Assembly: GCA_905200545.1 (NCBI GenBank)
Contig: CAJKKQ010000026.1
Span: 1 to 34,330 of the forward strand
Reading direction: 5' to 3'
Source: an uncultured Oscillibacter sp.
GTDB taxonomy: Bacteria > Bacillota > Clostridia > Oscillospirales > Oscillospiraceae
DNA: 34,330 bases
Shown: positions 1 to 6,583 of the stretch, in pieces
Layout: each line of letters opens with the position of its first letter
Numbering within the stretch: the first letter of the stretch is position 1
Translations under genes and position numbers: made by a program
The notes under the pieces: generated by a model
What the model saw: only the letters and a program-made list of their open reading frames with translations
What the model was told of the DNA's origin: nothing
Databases searched by the model: none

Positions 1-699
1 GAGGGCGGCGAGAAGATGTCCAAGTCCCGGGGCAATGTGGTGAACCCCAACGACATCGTGGAGCAGTACGGCGCCGACACCATGCGGCTTTATATTATGT
101 TCATCGGCGACTTTGAGAAGGCCGCTACCTGGTCCAACGATGCCGTCAAGGGCTCCAAGCGGTTCCTGGACCGTGTGTGGAACCTGGCGGAGAACGCCGC
201 TGAGAGTTATGAGGTGACCCCTGCCAACGAGGCCATCATCCACAAGACCATCAAGAAGGTCACCGAGGACATCGATTCCCTGAAGATGAACACCGCCATT
301 GCCGCCATGATGACCATGGTCAATGAGCTCTCCGCCAACGGCTGCACCCGGGGCGATATGAAGTACCTGCTGCTGCTGCTCAATCCCTTTGCCCCCCATA
401 TCACAGAGGAGCTGTGGGAGAACCTGGGCTTTGCGGCCCAGACCGGCAAGATGTGCTGCCAGGCCCAGTGGCCCATGGCCGATGAGAGCAAGACCGTGGC
501 TGCCACGGTGGATATGGCTGTCCAGGTGAACGGCAAGCTCAAGGGCACCATCTCCATGCCCACCGACAGCGAGGAGGCCGCTGTGGTGGAGGCCGCGCTG
601 AAGGTGGAGAAGGTTGCCAAGGCTGTGGAAAACATGAAGGTGGTCAAGACCATTCTGGTGAAGAACCGGCTGGTGAACCTGATCGTAAAGCCCCAGTAA
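1..699 (+). CDS. leuS: Leucyl-tRNA synthetase, C-terminal part (5' end outside window)
   Basis: This is the 3' end of a class I leucyl-tRNA synthetase, the cytoplasmic enzyme that charges tRNA-Leu. The frame is open from base 1, so the gene starts upstream of the window. The KMSKS signature (Lys-Met-Ser-Lys-Ser-Arg-Gly-Asn) is encoded at bases 13-36. It is followed by the helical anticodon-binding domain (NPFAPHITEELWE, near base 390) and the small C-terminal domain (VQVNGKLKGTI, near base 525), which is the normal order for LeuRS. The stop codon is at 697-699. The last 39 coding bases plus the next two are repeated as a direct copy at 832-872 behind a palindrome-rich insert. The reading of the gene is secure; only its 5' end is missing. 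Confidence 0.97.
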   Translation, partial: EGGEKMSKSRGNVVNPNDIVEQYGADTMRLYIMFIGDFEKAATWSNDAVKGSKRFLDRVWNLAENAAESYEVTPANEAIIHKTIKKVTEDIDSLKMNTAIAAMMTMVNELSANGCTRGDMKYLLLLLNPFAPHITEELWENLGFAAQTGKMCCQAQWPMADESKTVAATVDMAVQVNGKLKGTISMPTDSEEAAVVEAALKVEKVAKAVENMKVVKTILVKNRLVNLIVKPQ

Positions 700-701
700 A
701 T
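661..701 (+). repeat. 41-bp direct repeat, copy 1 (leuS 3' end)
   Basis: Bases 661-701 (last 13 leuS codons, stop codon and two following bases) are identical to 832-872. The distance between copies is 171 bp. Copy 1 is the functional end of leuS. Confidence 0.95.
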
Positions 702-831
702 GCGTTGTCGCGCCAAGTGGCGCGTCCAAGCGTTTTGCCTGCGGCAAAACCTTGAATCGGGCGGGCTTTGCCTGCCCGGTTGGCTTTGATGCGGGGCCCC
801 CGCAAAATCAAAAAGGATTTTGTGGGGTGCC
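702..831. repeat. Palindrome-rich insert between the leuS-end repeats
   Basis: This 130-bp non-coding stretch holds four consecutive hairpins: 709-714/719-724 (CGCGCC/GGCGCG), 732-739/743-750 (GTTTTGCC/GGCAAAAC), 758-765/771-778 (CGGGCGGG/CCTGCCCG, one G-T pair) and 798-809/816-827 (CCCCGCAAAATC/GATTTTGTGGGG, one G-T pair). It looks like a small REP/MITE-like palindromic element inserted behind leuS with duplication of the gene end. The last hairpin has the same core as the tRNA-Pro terminator at 14194-14230. No protein is supported here; the minus-strand reading frame across it merely translates the repeats twice. Confidence 0.7.
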
Positions 832-872
832 AAGAACCGGCTGGTGAACCTGATCGTAAAGCCCCAGTAAAT
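832..872 (+). repeat. 41-bp direct repeat, copy 2
   Basis: This is an exact copy of 661-701, including the leuS stop codon, but with no coding context upstream. It is non-functional as a gene end and marks the right side of the duplicated or inserted segment. Confidence 0.95.
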
Positions 873-948
873 TCACTTTTTACCGGGATAGCTGCTGCGG
901 ATTTTCTGATTGTGGAAAACCAAAAGCACAAATTTTCACCGAATTCTC

Positions 949-977
949 TTGACATCCTTCCGTAAGGTCTGTATAAT
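949..977 (+). promoter_or_regulatory. Consensus sigma-A promoter of rpsU
   Basis: TTGACA at 949-954 and TATAAT at 972-977 are separated by exactly 17 bp. Both hexamers are perfect consensus, as expected for a highly expressed ribosomal protein gene. The predicted start is near 984, leaving a leader of about 70 bases before rpsU. Confidence 0.9.
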
Positions 978-1056
978 GCATTTGTTAAAGCCATTGTTTT
1001 ATGGCCCTTAAAGTATCCTGGATTGAGCCGGATACCTCGGAGGGAGGGAAATATAG

Positions 1057-1239
1057 ATGTCTGAGATCCATGTGAAGGACGGCGAGTCCATTGACAGCGC
1101 CCTGAAGCGGTTCAAGCGCAGCTGCGCCAAGGCTGGCGTGATTGCCGAGGTCCGTAAGAGAGAGCATTATGAGAGCCCCAGCGTCAAGCGTCGCAAGAAG
1201 TCTGAGGCTGCTCGCAAGAACAAGAAGCGCTATTATTGA
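1057..1239 (+). CDS. rpsU: 30S ribosomal protein bS21
   Basis: This encodes the 60-residue bS21 protein of the small ribosomal subunit, which sits near the mRNA exit/anti-Shine-Dalgarno region. The sequence starts [19 protein letters not shown], with the basic [17 protein letters not shown] tail typical of Firmicutes bS21, and has the normal family length. A strong GGAGGGAGG site at 1039-1047 precedes the ATG by nine bases. The gene is monocistronic: perfect promoter at 949-977 and strong terminator directly after the stop. Confidence 0.97.
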   Translation: MSEIHVKDGESIDSALKRFKRSCAKAGVIAEVRKREHYESPSVKRRKKSEAARKNKKRYY

Positions 1240-1243
1240 TCGT

Positions 1244-1279
1244 TAAAAAAGGCTGTGCCCATCCGGCACAGCCTTTTTT
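1244..1279. terminator. Bidirectional Rho-independent terminator (rpsU / 1292-2059 gene)
   Basis: The stem AAAAAAGGCTGTGCC pairs with GGCACAGCCTTTTTT around a short loop. A-run and T-run on opposite sides mean it can end transcription of rpsU (+) and of the convergent minus-strand gene ending at 1292. Confidence 0.9.
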
Positions 1280-1291
1280 CATGCTTTGCGG

Positions 1292-2059
1292 CTACGATCT
1301 GCGGGGAAACAGGGAGGGGAGCAGATCCTGCACCTGGGAGACGCACAAAAACGCCGCCGAAAATCCCAGGGCCGTCCCGGTGCGCAGCTTGTGGGCGATG
1401 GTCTCCCCGTCGTCAAAGAGGACAAAGTGTCCCTGTCCGCCCTGGGTGTATGTAAAATACCGGGCACACAGATCCTGGGAGAAGAAGACCGACGGGGATT
1501 CCCGCTCCATCAGCGCCTCCAGTTCCTGAGCGGTGAGGGGAGTCCCCTCGCCGGTGCGGGCCGGCAGCGTAAAGTCCATGCGCACCCGCTCCACCAGAAG
1601 CGCCGCCCGGCCGGAGTATTGCTGCAGGGCGTCCCGCAGCCGCTCCTGGAGGCTGCCGCCGGAGAGGGCGGTGGAGATCAGGACAATGGCGCCCGGTGCG
1701 GCCGGAGCGTAGGATTCCGGTACATAGAGGGCCCTGCGGTTGGCGGAGAGGGTGCGGGACAGCTGCCCGGCAAAACGCTCCAGATCACTGCGGATGGGTA
1801 CCTGGAAATCCAGCACGGCACCGCTGTATCCCCGGCGGCTGCACTCCCGCAAAACGGCGGCGCACAGGGCCTCCGGATCCTCCACCCGGGGGGATTCCTG
1901 GCTGCTGACAGACAGCAGCCCGCCCCGGGTCTGTAAGAGTATGCTCTGGCGCAGCAGCGTGGACTCCGGCCCGATCCGGTAGGATCTGTGGGCCAGAGCC
2001 CGGGTATAGCGGGAGGCCTCCTGGGTCTGGGCCGCCGTGACAGACAAGAAAAGCTGCAA
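1292..2059 (-). CDS. Hypothetical protein, probably a degenerate GH18-like TIM barrel
   Basis: A 255-residue protein with no clear signal peptide. The segment GYSGAVLDFQVP, followed by VLFDDGETIAHKLRTGTALGF near the C-terminus, resembles the barrel strands of the GH18-like (YaaH/spore-type) glycosidase family. The position where GH18 enzymes have the catalytic DxxDxDxE shows VLDFQVP, so the catalytic glutamate appears lost and activity is doubtful. The frame starts with TTG (2057-2059) behind a GGGGGAGA site; an ATG five bases further out is in another frame. A minus-strand promoter TTGTCT-17-TATAAC (2116-2121, 2093-2098) fits this start. The gene is convergent with rpsU and divergent from the YqeG gene. 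Confidence is high that it is a gene and modest for the fold. Confidence 0.6.
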   Translation of the reverse strand: MQLFLSVTAAQTQEASRYTRALAHRSYRIGPESTLLRQSILLQTRGGLLSVSSQESPRVEDPEALCAAVLRECSRRGYSGAVLDFQVPIRSDLERFAGQLSRTLSANRRALYVPESYAPAAPGAIVLISTALSGGSLQERLRDALQQYSGRAALLVERVRMDFTLPARTGEGTPLTAQELEALMERESPSVFFSQDLCARYFTYTQGGQGHFVLFDDGETIAHKLRTGTALGFSAAFLCVSQVQDLLPSLFPRRS

Positions 2060-2071
2060 GCCATCTCCCCC

Positions 2072-2121
2072 TTGTGTATTGATGTTTGGCCTGTTATACT
2101 AAAAGCAACCTATGCAGACAA
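2072..2121. promoter_or_regulatory. Overlapping divergent promoters sharing their -10 region
   Basis: On the plus strand TTGTGT (2072-2077) and TATACT (2095-2100) are 17 bp apart and lead to the YqeG gene. On the minus strand TTGTCT (2116-2121) and TATAAC (2093-2098) are also 17 bp apart and lead to the 1292-2059 gene. The two -10 boxes overlap in the octamer GTTATACT, so the promoters should exclude each other. Confidence 0.65.
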
Positions 2122-2131
2122 GGAGCCGCTT

Positions 2132-2644
2132 ATGCCCGTTTCTCTGATCCCAAACCATTTGTTTGAATCCTATCAGGATATCACGCCCCAGTGGCTGGCC
2201 GGACAGGGGGTGGAGCTGCTGCTCAGTGATCTGGACTTCACGTTGGCTCCCAAGAGCGTCCGCCAGCCGGACGAGGCGCTGCGGACGTGGATCGGGTCTT
2301 TGCAGGAGGCGGGGATCCGGCTGATGATCGTCTCCAACAACCGCTCCGGCCGGCGGGTGACGGAATTCTGCGCCCAGCTGGGCGTGGGCTACCAGGGCCA
2401 CGCGGGAAAGCCCAGCCCCCGGGGACTGGAGGCCGCCATGGCCCGGGCAGGAACGGATCCGGCTCACACCGCCATGCTGGGAGACAAGCTGCTCACCGAC
2501 GTCCTGGCAGCCCATCGAGCCGGGGTTTTGGCCCTGATGGTGGAGCCTGCCGGCGGGGCAGTGACGGCCTGGCAGAAGGTGCTCCACGCCCTGCAGGCCC
2601 CCTTTAAGGCCGCCTGCCGCCGCCGCTTGGCGAAAATTGGGTGA
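2132..2644 (+). CDS. YqeG family HAD IIIA-type phosphatase
   Basis: This 170-residue cytoplasmic protein belongs to the YqeG/HAD subfamily IIIA. It shows the nucleophile motif SDLDFTLAP (Asp33, Asp35), a second motif IVSNN, a Lys in the GKPSPRG segment, and LGDKLLTD for motif IV. The natural substrate of YqeG proteins is not established. The frame is open further upstream, but ATG 2132 is chosen because AAGGAG lies at 2120-2125 and the predicted promoter start falls near 2107. It is followed by efp with its own promoter, a neighbourhood also seen in other Firmicutes. Confidence 0.88.
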   Translation: MPVSLIPNHLFESYQDITPQWLAGQGVELLLSDLDFTLAPKSVRQPDEALRTWIGSLQEAGIRLMIVSNNRSGRRVTEFCAQLGVGYQGHAGKPSPRGLEAAMARAGTDPAHTAMLGDKLLTDVLAAHRAGVLALMVEPAGGAVTAWQKVLHALQAPFKAACRRRLAKIG

Positions 2645-2672
2645 AAAAAAGCGGTGGAAGACCGAAAAATAC

Positions 2673-2701
2673 TTGCATTCATGGACAACATAGGATAAAA
2701 T
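2673..2701 (+). promoter_or_regulatory. Sigma-A promoter of efp
   Basis: TTGCAT (2673-2678) and TAAAAT (2696-2701) are separated by 17 bp. The start would be near 2708, about 80 bases before the efp ATG. Confidence 0.7.
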
Positions 2702-2787
2702 ATCCTAGGTAAATTTCGTGAGAAGGAAATATTGAGAAAATGCCCTCCCGCAGGTCGTTTTCTCGTAGATTTGTGAGGAGGAAAACT

Positions 2788-3357
2788 ATGCCTACCATTA
2801 CTGCCGGCGATTTTCGCAAGGGAATGATTTTTGAGATGGAAGGAAAGCCCATGCTGGTGGTGGACTTCCAGCACGTCAAGCCCGGCAAGGGCGCCGCTTT
2901 TGTGCGTACCAAGTATAAGAACGTCATTACTGGTGCCGTCCGTGAGGAGGCTTTCAACCCCAGCGCCAAGTTCGAGCAGGTGGCTGTGGAGCGCAAGAAC
3001 GCTGAGTACAGCTACAACGACGGCGACCTGTACTACTTCATGGATCCTGAGACCTTTGATATGGTTCCCCTGAACAAGGAAGTTCTGGGCGATGCCTTCC
3101 AGTTTGTCAAGGAAAACACCATGTGCTCTCTGCTCAGCTACAAGGGCAGCGTGTTCTCTGTGGAAGTGCCCAACTTCGTGGATCTGGTGGTCACCGAGAC
3201 CGAGCCCGGCGTCAAGGGTGATACCGCTACCAACGTCACCAAGGCCGCGACCCTGGAGACCGGCGCTGTCATCAAGGTGCCTTTGTTCATCAACGAGGGA
3301 GAGAAGATCCAGATCGACACCCGTACCGGTGAGTATCTGGGCCGCTGCAAGGAGTAA
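2788..3357 (+). CDS. efp: Elongation factor P
   Basis: EF-P binds the ribosome between the P and E sites and rescues stalling at consecutive prolines. The protein has 189 residues (family length about 185): an N-terminal KOW-like domain with the loop [10 protein letters not shown], whose tip is Lys34, then two OB-fold domains ending in the conserved [14 protein letters not shown]. Lys34 is the position that is modified in EF-P proteins; the modifying enzyme is not in this window. ATG 2788 is chosen over the in-frame ATG at 2740 because a GAGGAGG site precedes it by about seven bases and homologues begin here. The zinc-ribbon gene downstream probably shares its transcript, with a G/C hairpin at 3366-3389 between them. 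Confidence 0.97.
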   Translation: MPTITAGDFRKGMIFEMEGKPMLVVDFQHVKPGKGAAFVRTKYKNVITGAVREEAFNPSAKFEQVAVERKNAEYSYNDGDLYYFMDPETFDMVPLNKEVLGDAFQFVKENTMCSLLSYKGSVFSVEVPNFVDLVVTETEPGVKGDTATNVTKAATLETGAVIKVPLFINEGEKIQIDTRTGEYLGRCKE

Positions 3358-3365
3358 CTGCCAAG

Positions 3366-3389
3366 AAGGGGGGACAACAGTCCCCCCTT
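3366..3389 (+). terminator. Hairpin between efp and the zinc-ribbon gene
   Basis: AAGGGGGGA and TCCCCCCTT form a nine-pair stem with a six-base loop. Only three T follow, so it may act as a partial terminator that lowers expression of the downstream gene, or as an mRNA-stabilising hairpin. Confidence 0.5.
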
Positions 3390-3438
3390 TGGAATATCTG
3401 AAACATGCTACTTTTTTGAAAGGAAAGGAGCCATTATC

Positions 3439-3882
3439 ATGGAAATTACTGAGAAGGTCGCCTATCTGAAAGGCCTGGCTGAAGGTATGGAGCTGGACAC
3501 CGGCAAGAAGGAGGGTAAGCTCCTCTCTGCCATCATCGACATCCTGGACGACATGGCCCTGGAGATCGAGGACATGAAGGACAGCCAGCAGGAGCTGGCC
3601 GACGGCCTGGACGCTGTCAGCGATGATCTGGAGGACGTGGAGGACGTTGTCTTCGGCGAGGATGACGAGGATGAGGACTTCGACGACGAGTACGAGTACG
3701 ACGATCTGGACGAGGACGAGGACTGCTACGCCACCACCTGCCCCACCTGCGAGGAGACCATCTATTTTGATGAGTCCGTGCTGGATGACGGCGAGGTCAT
3801 CTGCCCCAACTGCGGCGAGAAGCTGGAGTTCGATCTCACCGGCTTGGAAGAGGATGAGGCGGAGGACAAGGACGAGGAGTAA
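3439..3882 (+). CDS. CD1247-type acidic zinc-ribbon protein
   Basis: A 147-residue protein in three parts. Residues 1-70 form a helical, probably coiled-coil segment (KVAYLKGLAEGMELD, then heptad-like Asp/Glu/Leu). Residues 71-95 are an extremely acidic linker. A C-terminal zinc ribbon has CPTC (101-104) and CPNC (122-125), with an extra Cys96. This matches the Clostridia family named after C. difficile CD1247; the role is unknown. A GAAAGGAAAGGAG site precedes ATG 3439. It follows efp by 81 bases and is probably cotranscribed. It ends at the strong palindrome at 3915-3946. It is a cytoplasmic protein with no catalytic motif. Confidence 0.85.
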   Translation: MEITEKVAYLKGLAEGMELDTGKKEGKLLSAIIDILDDMALEIEDMKDSQQELADGLDAVSDDLEDVEDVVFGEDDEDEDFDDEYEYDDLDEDEDCYATTCPTCEETIYFDESVLDDGEVICPNCGEKLEFDLTGLEEDEAEDKDEE

Positions 3883-3914
3883 TCCCGGTTCCTTAGATCC
3901 CATTGGCAAAGAAC

Positions 3915-3946
3915 AAATCCCCGGCGGGAATTCCCGCCGGGGATTT
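3915..3946. terminator. Perfect 32-bp palindromic bidirectional terminator
   Basis: AAATCCCCGGCGGGAA is followed directly by its exact reverse complement. It lies between convergent genes (zinc-ribbon gene + and pantothenate kinase -) and has A/T flanks on both sides, so it can serve both. Confidence 0.85.
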
Positions 3947-3961
3947 TGTCATAGGTCGAGA

Positions 3962-4801
3962 TTATTTAACGGCTTTTTCCTGGAGACTGCAAAGACCTGC
4001 ACCGATGGCAGTGGCGAAGGTGGCGTTTTCCGGAATGATATAGTGAATGCCGTAGAGCTCCTCGAAAAAGCGGAAGTTGGGGCCCACCTGATCCAGAGTG
4101 GTCATGGAGCCGGTGAGGACTACCGTGGAGGCACCGCAGCCCTGGCAGGCCAGTACCGTCATGGTACCGATGGCCTGGAGCACCAGATTCACCGCTCCGG
4201 CGGCCAGATCAGCGGGGGAGGCATCCTCTGCCAGGTTGCCGAAGTTTGCGGCAGTCATGTTGGGATCCAGGGTGGGAGCCACGGTTTTGGAGATGTCACG
4301 GATGGTGAGATCCACCTGGTTGAGGTCTCCGCAGGAGGCCAGTTTCTTGATCTGGCCGAAGCGCTCCATCCCTACCAGCTTGTGGCACAGTCCGCCCAGG
4401 GTGCCGCCGCCGATGCCGCTGCCGCACAGGTGGCGGACAGCACCGGAGCGCTCCGCCCACAAAAAGGCTGTGCCGGTGCCCATGGTCACCACCACAGCGG
4501 ATTCCTGCCCGGAAAGAGCCAGGGCCCCGGTACCGCTGGCCCGGAACTCATCCACCTTACAGGTGGGCAGACCATAGATATTCCCATCCACAAAGGAGGC
4601 ACCCACACCGGTGAGTACCACCCGGCGGATATTTTCCAAAGAGAGGCCGTTGCTGGTCAGATAATTGCCCAGGGCCCCATACAGGCTGGTCACCTGATCC
4701 TCCGCCCGGACCCGCAGCATGGAAATGACGCTGCCGTCCGTCCGGAGCCCCACGATCTTGGTGGTGGATCCGCCGATATCAATACCTAAGATTACGTCCA
4801 T
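3962..4801 (-). CDS. coaW: Type II pantothenate kinase
   Basis: This enzyme phosphorylates pantothenate in the first step of coenzyme A synthesis, in the cytoplasm. The 279-residue protein has the acetate/sugar-kinase/Hsp70 ATPase fold. The phosphate-1 loop is DIGGSTTKIVGL at residues 7-18, the GTGTAF loop is in the middle, GSGIGGGTLGGL forms the adenosine region, and TGSM is near the end. It is of type II size (about 270) rather than type I or III. The start ATG 4799-4801 has a GGAGG site upstream. The open frame continues upstream through the neighbouring gene but has no homology there. The promoter at 4871-4899 and a leader hairpin (GCAGGCC/GGCCTGC, 4839-4859) precede it. It is divergent from an NAD-salvage gene. 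Confidence 0.9.
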   Translation of the reverse strand: MDVILGIDIGGSTTKIVGLRTDGSVISMLRVRAEDQVTSLYGALGNYLTSNGLSLENIRRVVLTGVGASFVDGNIYGLPTCKVDEFRASGTGALALSGQESAVVVTMGTGTAFLWAERSGAVRHLCGSGIGGGTLGGLCHKLVGMERFGQIKKLASCGDLNQVDLTIRDISKTVAPTLDPNMTAANFGNLAEDASPADLAAGAVNLVLQAIGTMTVLACQGCGASTVVLTGSMTTLDQVGPNFRFFEELYGIHYIIPENATFATAIGAGLCSLQEKAVK

Positions 4802-4870
4802 AAGAACCTCCGTCCGCTCTGTGCGGATATTAGGGTTTGCAGGCCGTTCAGGGGCCTGCCGGCACCCTTT

Positions 4871-4899
4871 ACTATAGGGGGATGGAGGCAGGAAGTCAA
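4871..4899 (-). promoter_or_regulatory. Promoter of pantothenate kinase gene
   Basis: On the minus strand TTGACT (4894-4899) and TATAGT (4871-4876) are separated by 17 bp. Confidence 0.75.
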
Positions 4900-4939
4900 T
4901 GAAATTTGATAATTCTTTCACGAATATTTTAGAAAACGA

Positions 4940-4968
4940 TTGCTTTTCCCGGCGGCGGCGCTTATAAT
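4940..4968 (+). promoter_or_regulatory. Promoter of pncB
   Basis: TTGCTT (4940-4945) and a perfect TATAAT (4963-4968) are 17 bp apart with a GC-rich spacer. The start is expected near 4975, about 37 bases before ATG 5012. Confidence 0.75.
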
Positions 4969-5011
4969 CGAGGAAGTAACACCCGACTTTACTTTTATTT
5001 TGAGGTGTGAG

Positions 5012-6460
5012 ATGAAAACAGAAGAGAAACTGAACATGACCATGCTCTGCGATTTTTATGAGCTGACCATGGGAAATGGTTATTTTCAGGCGGGATATCA
5101 GGATCGTATTACCTATTTTGATGTGTTTTTCCGGGATGTGCCCGACAAGGGTGGCTTCGCCGTCTGCGCGGGATTGTCCCAGTTGATCGACTATATCCAG
5201 AACCTGCACTTCAGCGCTGAGGATATCGAATTCCTTCGGGGCAAGCAGCTTTTTTCTGAGGAGTTCCTCCAGTTCCTGGCGGACTTCCGCTTTACCGGAG
5301 ATCTCTATGCCATTCCGGAGGGTACTCCCATTTTTCCCCGGGAGCCGGTGGTGACGGTGCGGGCTCCGGCCATCCAGGCCCAACTGATTGAGACCTTTAC
5401 GCTGCTGACGGTAAACCATCAGAGCCTCATTGCCACCAAGGCCAACCGGATCGTCCGGGCGGCCCAGGGACGGACGGTGCTGGAGTTCGGCTCCCGCCGG
5501 GCCCAAGGCGCTGACGGTGCCATCTCCGGCGCCCGGGCGGCCTACATCGGCGGCTGCAAGGGCACAGCCTGCACCATTTCCGATCAGCTCTACGGCGTGC
5601 CTGCCGGCGGCACCATGGCCCACTCCTGGGTGCAGATGTTTGATTCGGAGTACGAGGCATTCAAGAAATACTGCGAGATCTATCCCACCAACGCAACGCT
5701 GTTGGTGGATACCTACAATGTGCTCAAGTCCGGTGTACCCAACGCCATTCGGGCTTTCAACGAAGTCCTGCGGCCCAAGGGGATCACCAAGTGCGGTATC
5801 CGGCTGGACTCCGGCGACATGGCGTACCTGACCCGGGAGGCCCGGAAAATGCTGGACGCTGCGGGCTGGACGGAGTGCCAGATCTCCGCGTCCAACTCCC
5901 TGGACGAGTACATCATTCAGGATCTGCTGCGTCAGGGTGCCCAGATCGACATGTTCGGCGTGGGTGAGCGGATGATCACCGCCCGCAGTGAGCCGGTGTT
6001 CGGCGGCGTTTACAAGCTGGCTGCCATTGAAGACGATCAGGGCAATATCATTCCCAAGATCAAGGTCAGCGAGAATGTCAACAAGATCACCACGCCCCAC
6101 TTCAAAAAGGTGTATCGTTTGTATGACCGCGCCACCGGCAAGGCGGAGGCGGACTATCTGACGGTGTGGGACGAGCAGGTGGATGACAAGCAGCCTCTGG
6201 AGCTGTTTGATCCCCGCTCCACCTGGAAGCGCAAGACCCTGACGGATTTTGAAGCCCGCCCGTTGCAGGTGCCGGTGTTCCTGGGGGGCAAGCTGGTGTA
6301 TCAGGAGCCCACGCTTCAGCAGATCCAGGCTTACTGCAAGAAACAGGTGGACACCCTCTGGGACGAGGTCAAGCGCTTTGAAAATCCCCATAATTACTAT
6401 GTGGATCTCTCTCAGAAACTCTGGGATATCAAGCAGGAGCTGCTGCGGCAAAGCCGCTGA
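5012..6460 (+). CDS. pncB: Nicotinate phosphoribosyltransferase
   Basis: This enzyme converts nicotinate and PRPP, with ATP, to nicotinate mononucleotide in NAD salvage (Preiss-Handler pathway). The 482-residue protein starts MKTEEKLNMTMLCDFYELTM, the typical N-terminus of Firmicutes NAPRTase. It contains the conserved EFGSRRAQGADGA segment, AHSWVQMF, the strand LLVDTYNVLKSG, RLDSGDMAYL and the FGVGERMI substrate loop. The open frame extends 24 codons upstream, but ATG 5012 is chosen since the promoter's start site lies inside that extension and GAGGTG precedes ATG 5012. The gene is monocistronic with a strong terminator and is divergent from the CoA-pathway kinase. Confidence 0.96.
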   Translation: MKTEEKLNMTMLCDFYELTMGNGYFQAGYQDRITYFDVFFRDVPDKGGFAVCAGLSQLIDYIQNLHFSAEDIEFLRGKQLFSEEFLQFLADFRFTGDLYAIPEGTPIFPREPVVTVRAPAIQAQLIETFTLLTVNHQSLIATKANRIVRAAQGRTVLEFGSRRAQGADGAISGARAAYIGGCKGTACTISDQLYGVPAGGTMAHSWVQMFDSEYEAFKKYCEIYPTNATLLVDTYNVLKSGVPNAIRAFNEVLRPKGITKCGIRLDSGDMAYLTREARKMLDAAGWTECQISASNSLDEYIIQDLLRQGAQIDMFGVGERMITARSEPVFGGVYKLAAIEDDQGNIIPKIKVSENVNKITTPHFKKVYRLYDRATGKAEADYLTVWDEQVDDKQPLELFDPRSTWKRKTLTDFEARPLQVPVFLGGKLVYQEPTLQQIQAYCKKQVDTLWDEVKRFENPHNYYVDLSQKLWDIKQELLRQSR

Positions 6461-6464
6461 GCAG

Positions 6465-6497
6465 GCAGTCCCGCCTTCCGGGCGGGACTGCTTTTGT
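6465..6497 (+). terminator. Rho-independent terminator of pncB
   Basis: GCAGTCCCGCC pairs perfectly with GGCGGGACTGC across a five-base loop, followed by a T-rich run. Confidence 0.92.
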
Positions 6498-6511
6498 TTA
6501 CACAAATATGG

Positions 6512-6540
6512 TTGCGGAGAAGCGCTCTTTTGGGTATAAT
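6512..6540 (+). promoter_or_regulatory. Promoter of cls
   Basis: TTGCGG (6512-6517) and TATAAT (6535-6540) are 17 bp apart. The start near 6547 leaves a 37-base leader with an AAAGGAG site before ATG 6584. Confidence 0.75.
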
Positions 6541-6583
6541 AACACGATAAACAGTTGTTCAGAGGAAAGGAGATATCCCCCCA

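Noticed and set aside
644..994. Minus-strand frame of 116 codons with a repeated 13-residue stretch
   Set aside because: It only translates the two copies of the leuS-end repeat and the palindromes between them; no ribosome binding site or family.
2464..3909. Minus-strand frame of 481 codons across efp
   Set aside because: It is the antisense of efp, the acidic zinc-ribbon gene and YqeG; low-complexity Leu/Val runs come from Asp/Glu codons read backwards.
4802..6505. Long minus-strand frame continuous with the pantothenate kinase, as if a fused 847-residue protein
   Set aside because: The upstream part is the antisense of pncB in a GC-rich gene; the kinase has its own promoter, ribosome site and family start at 4801.
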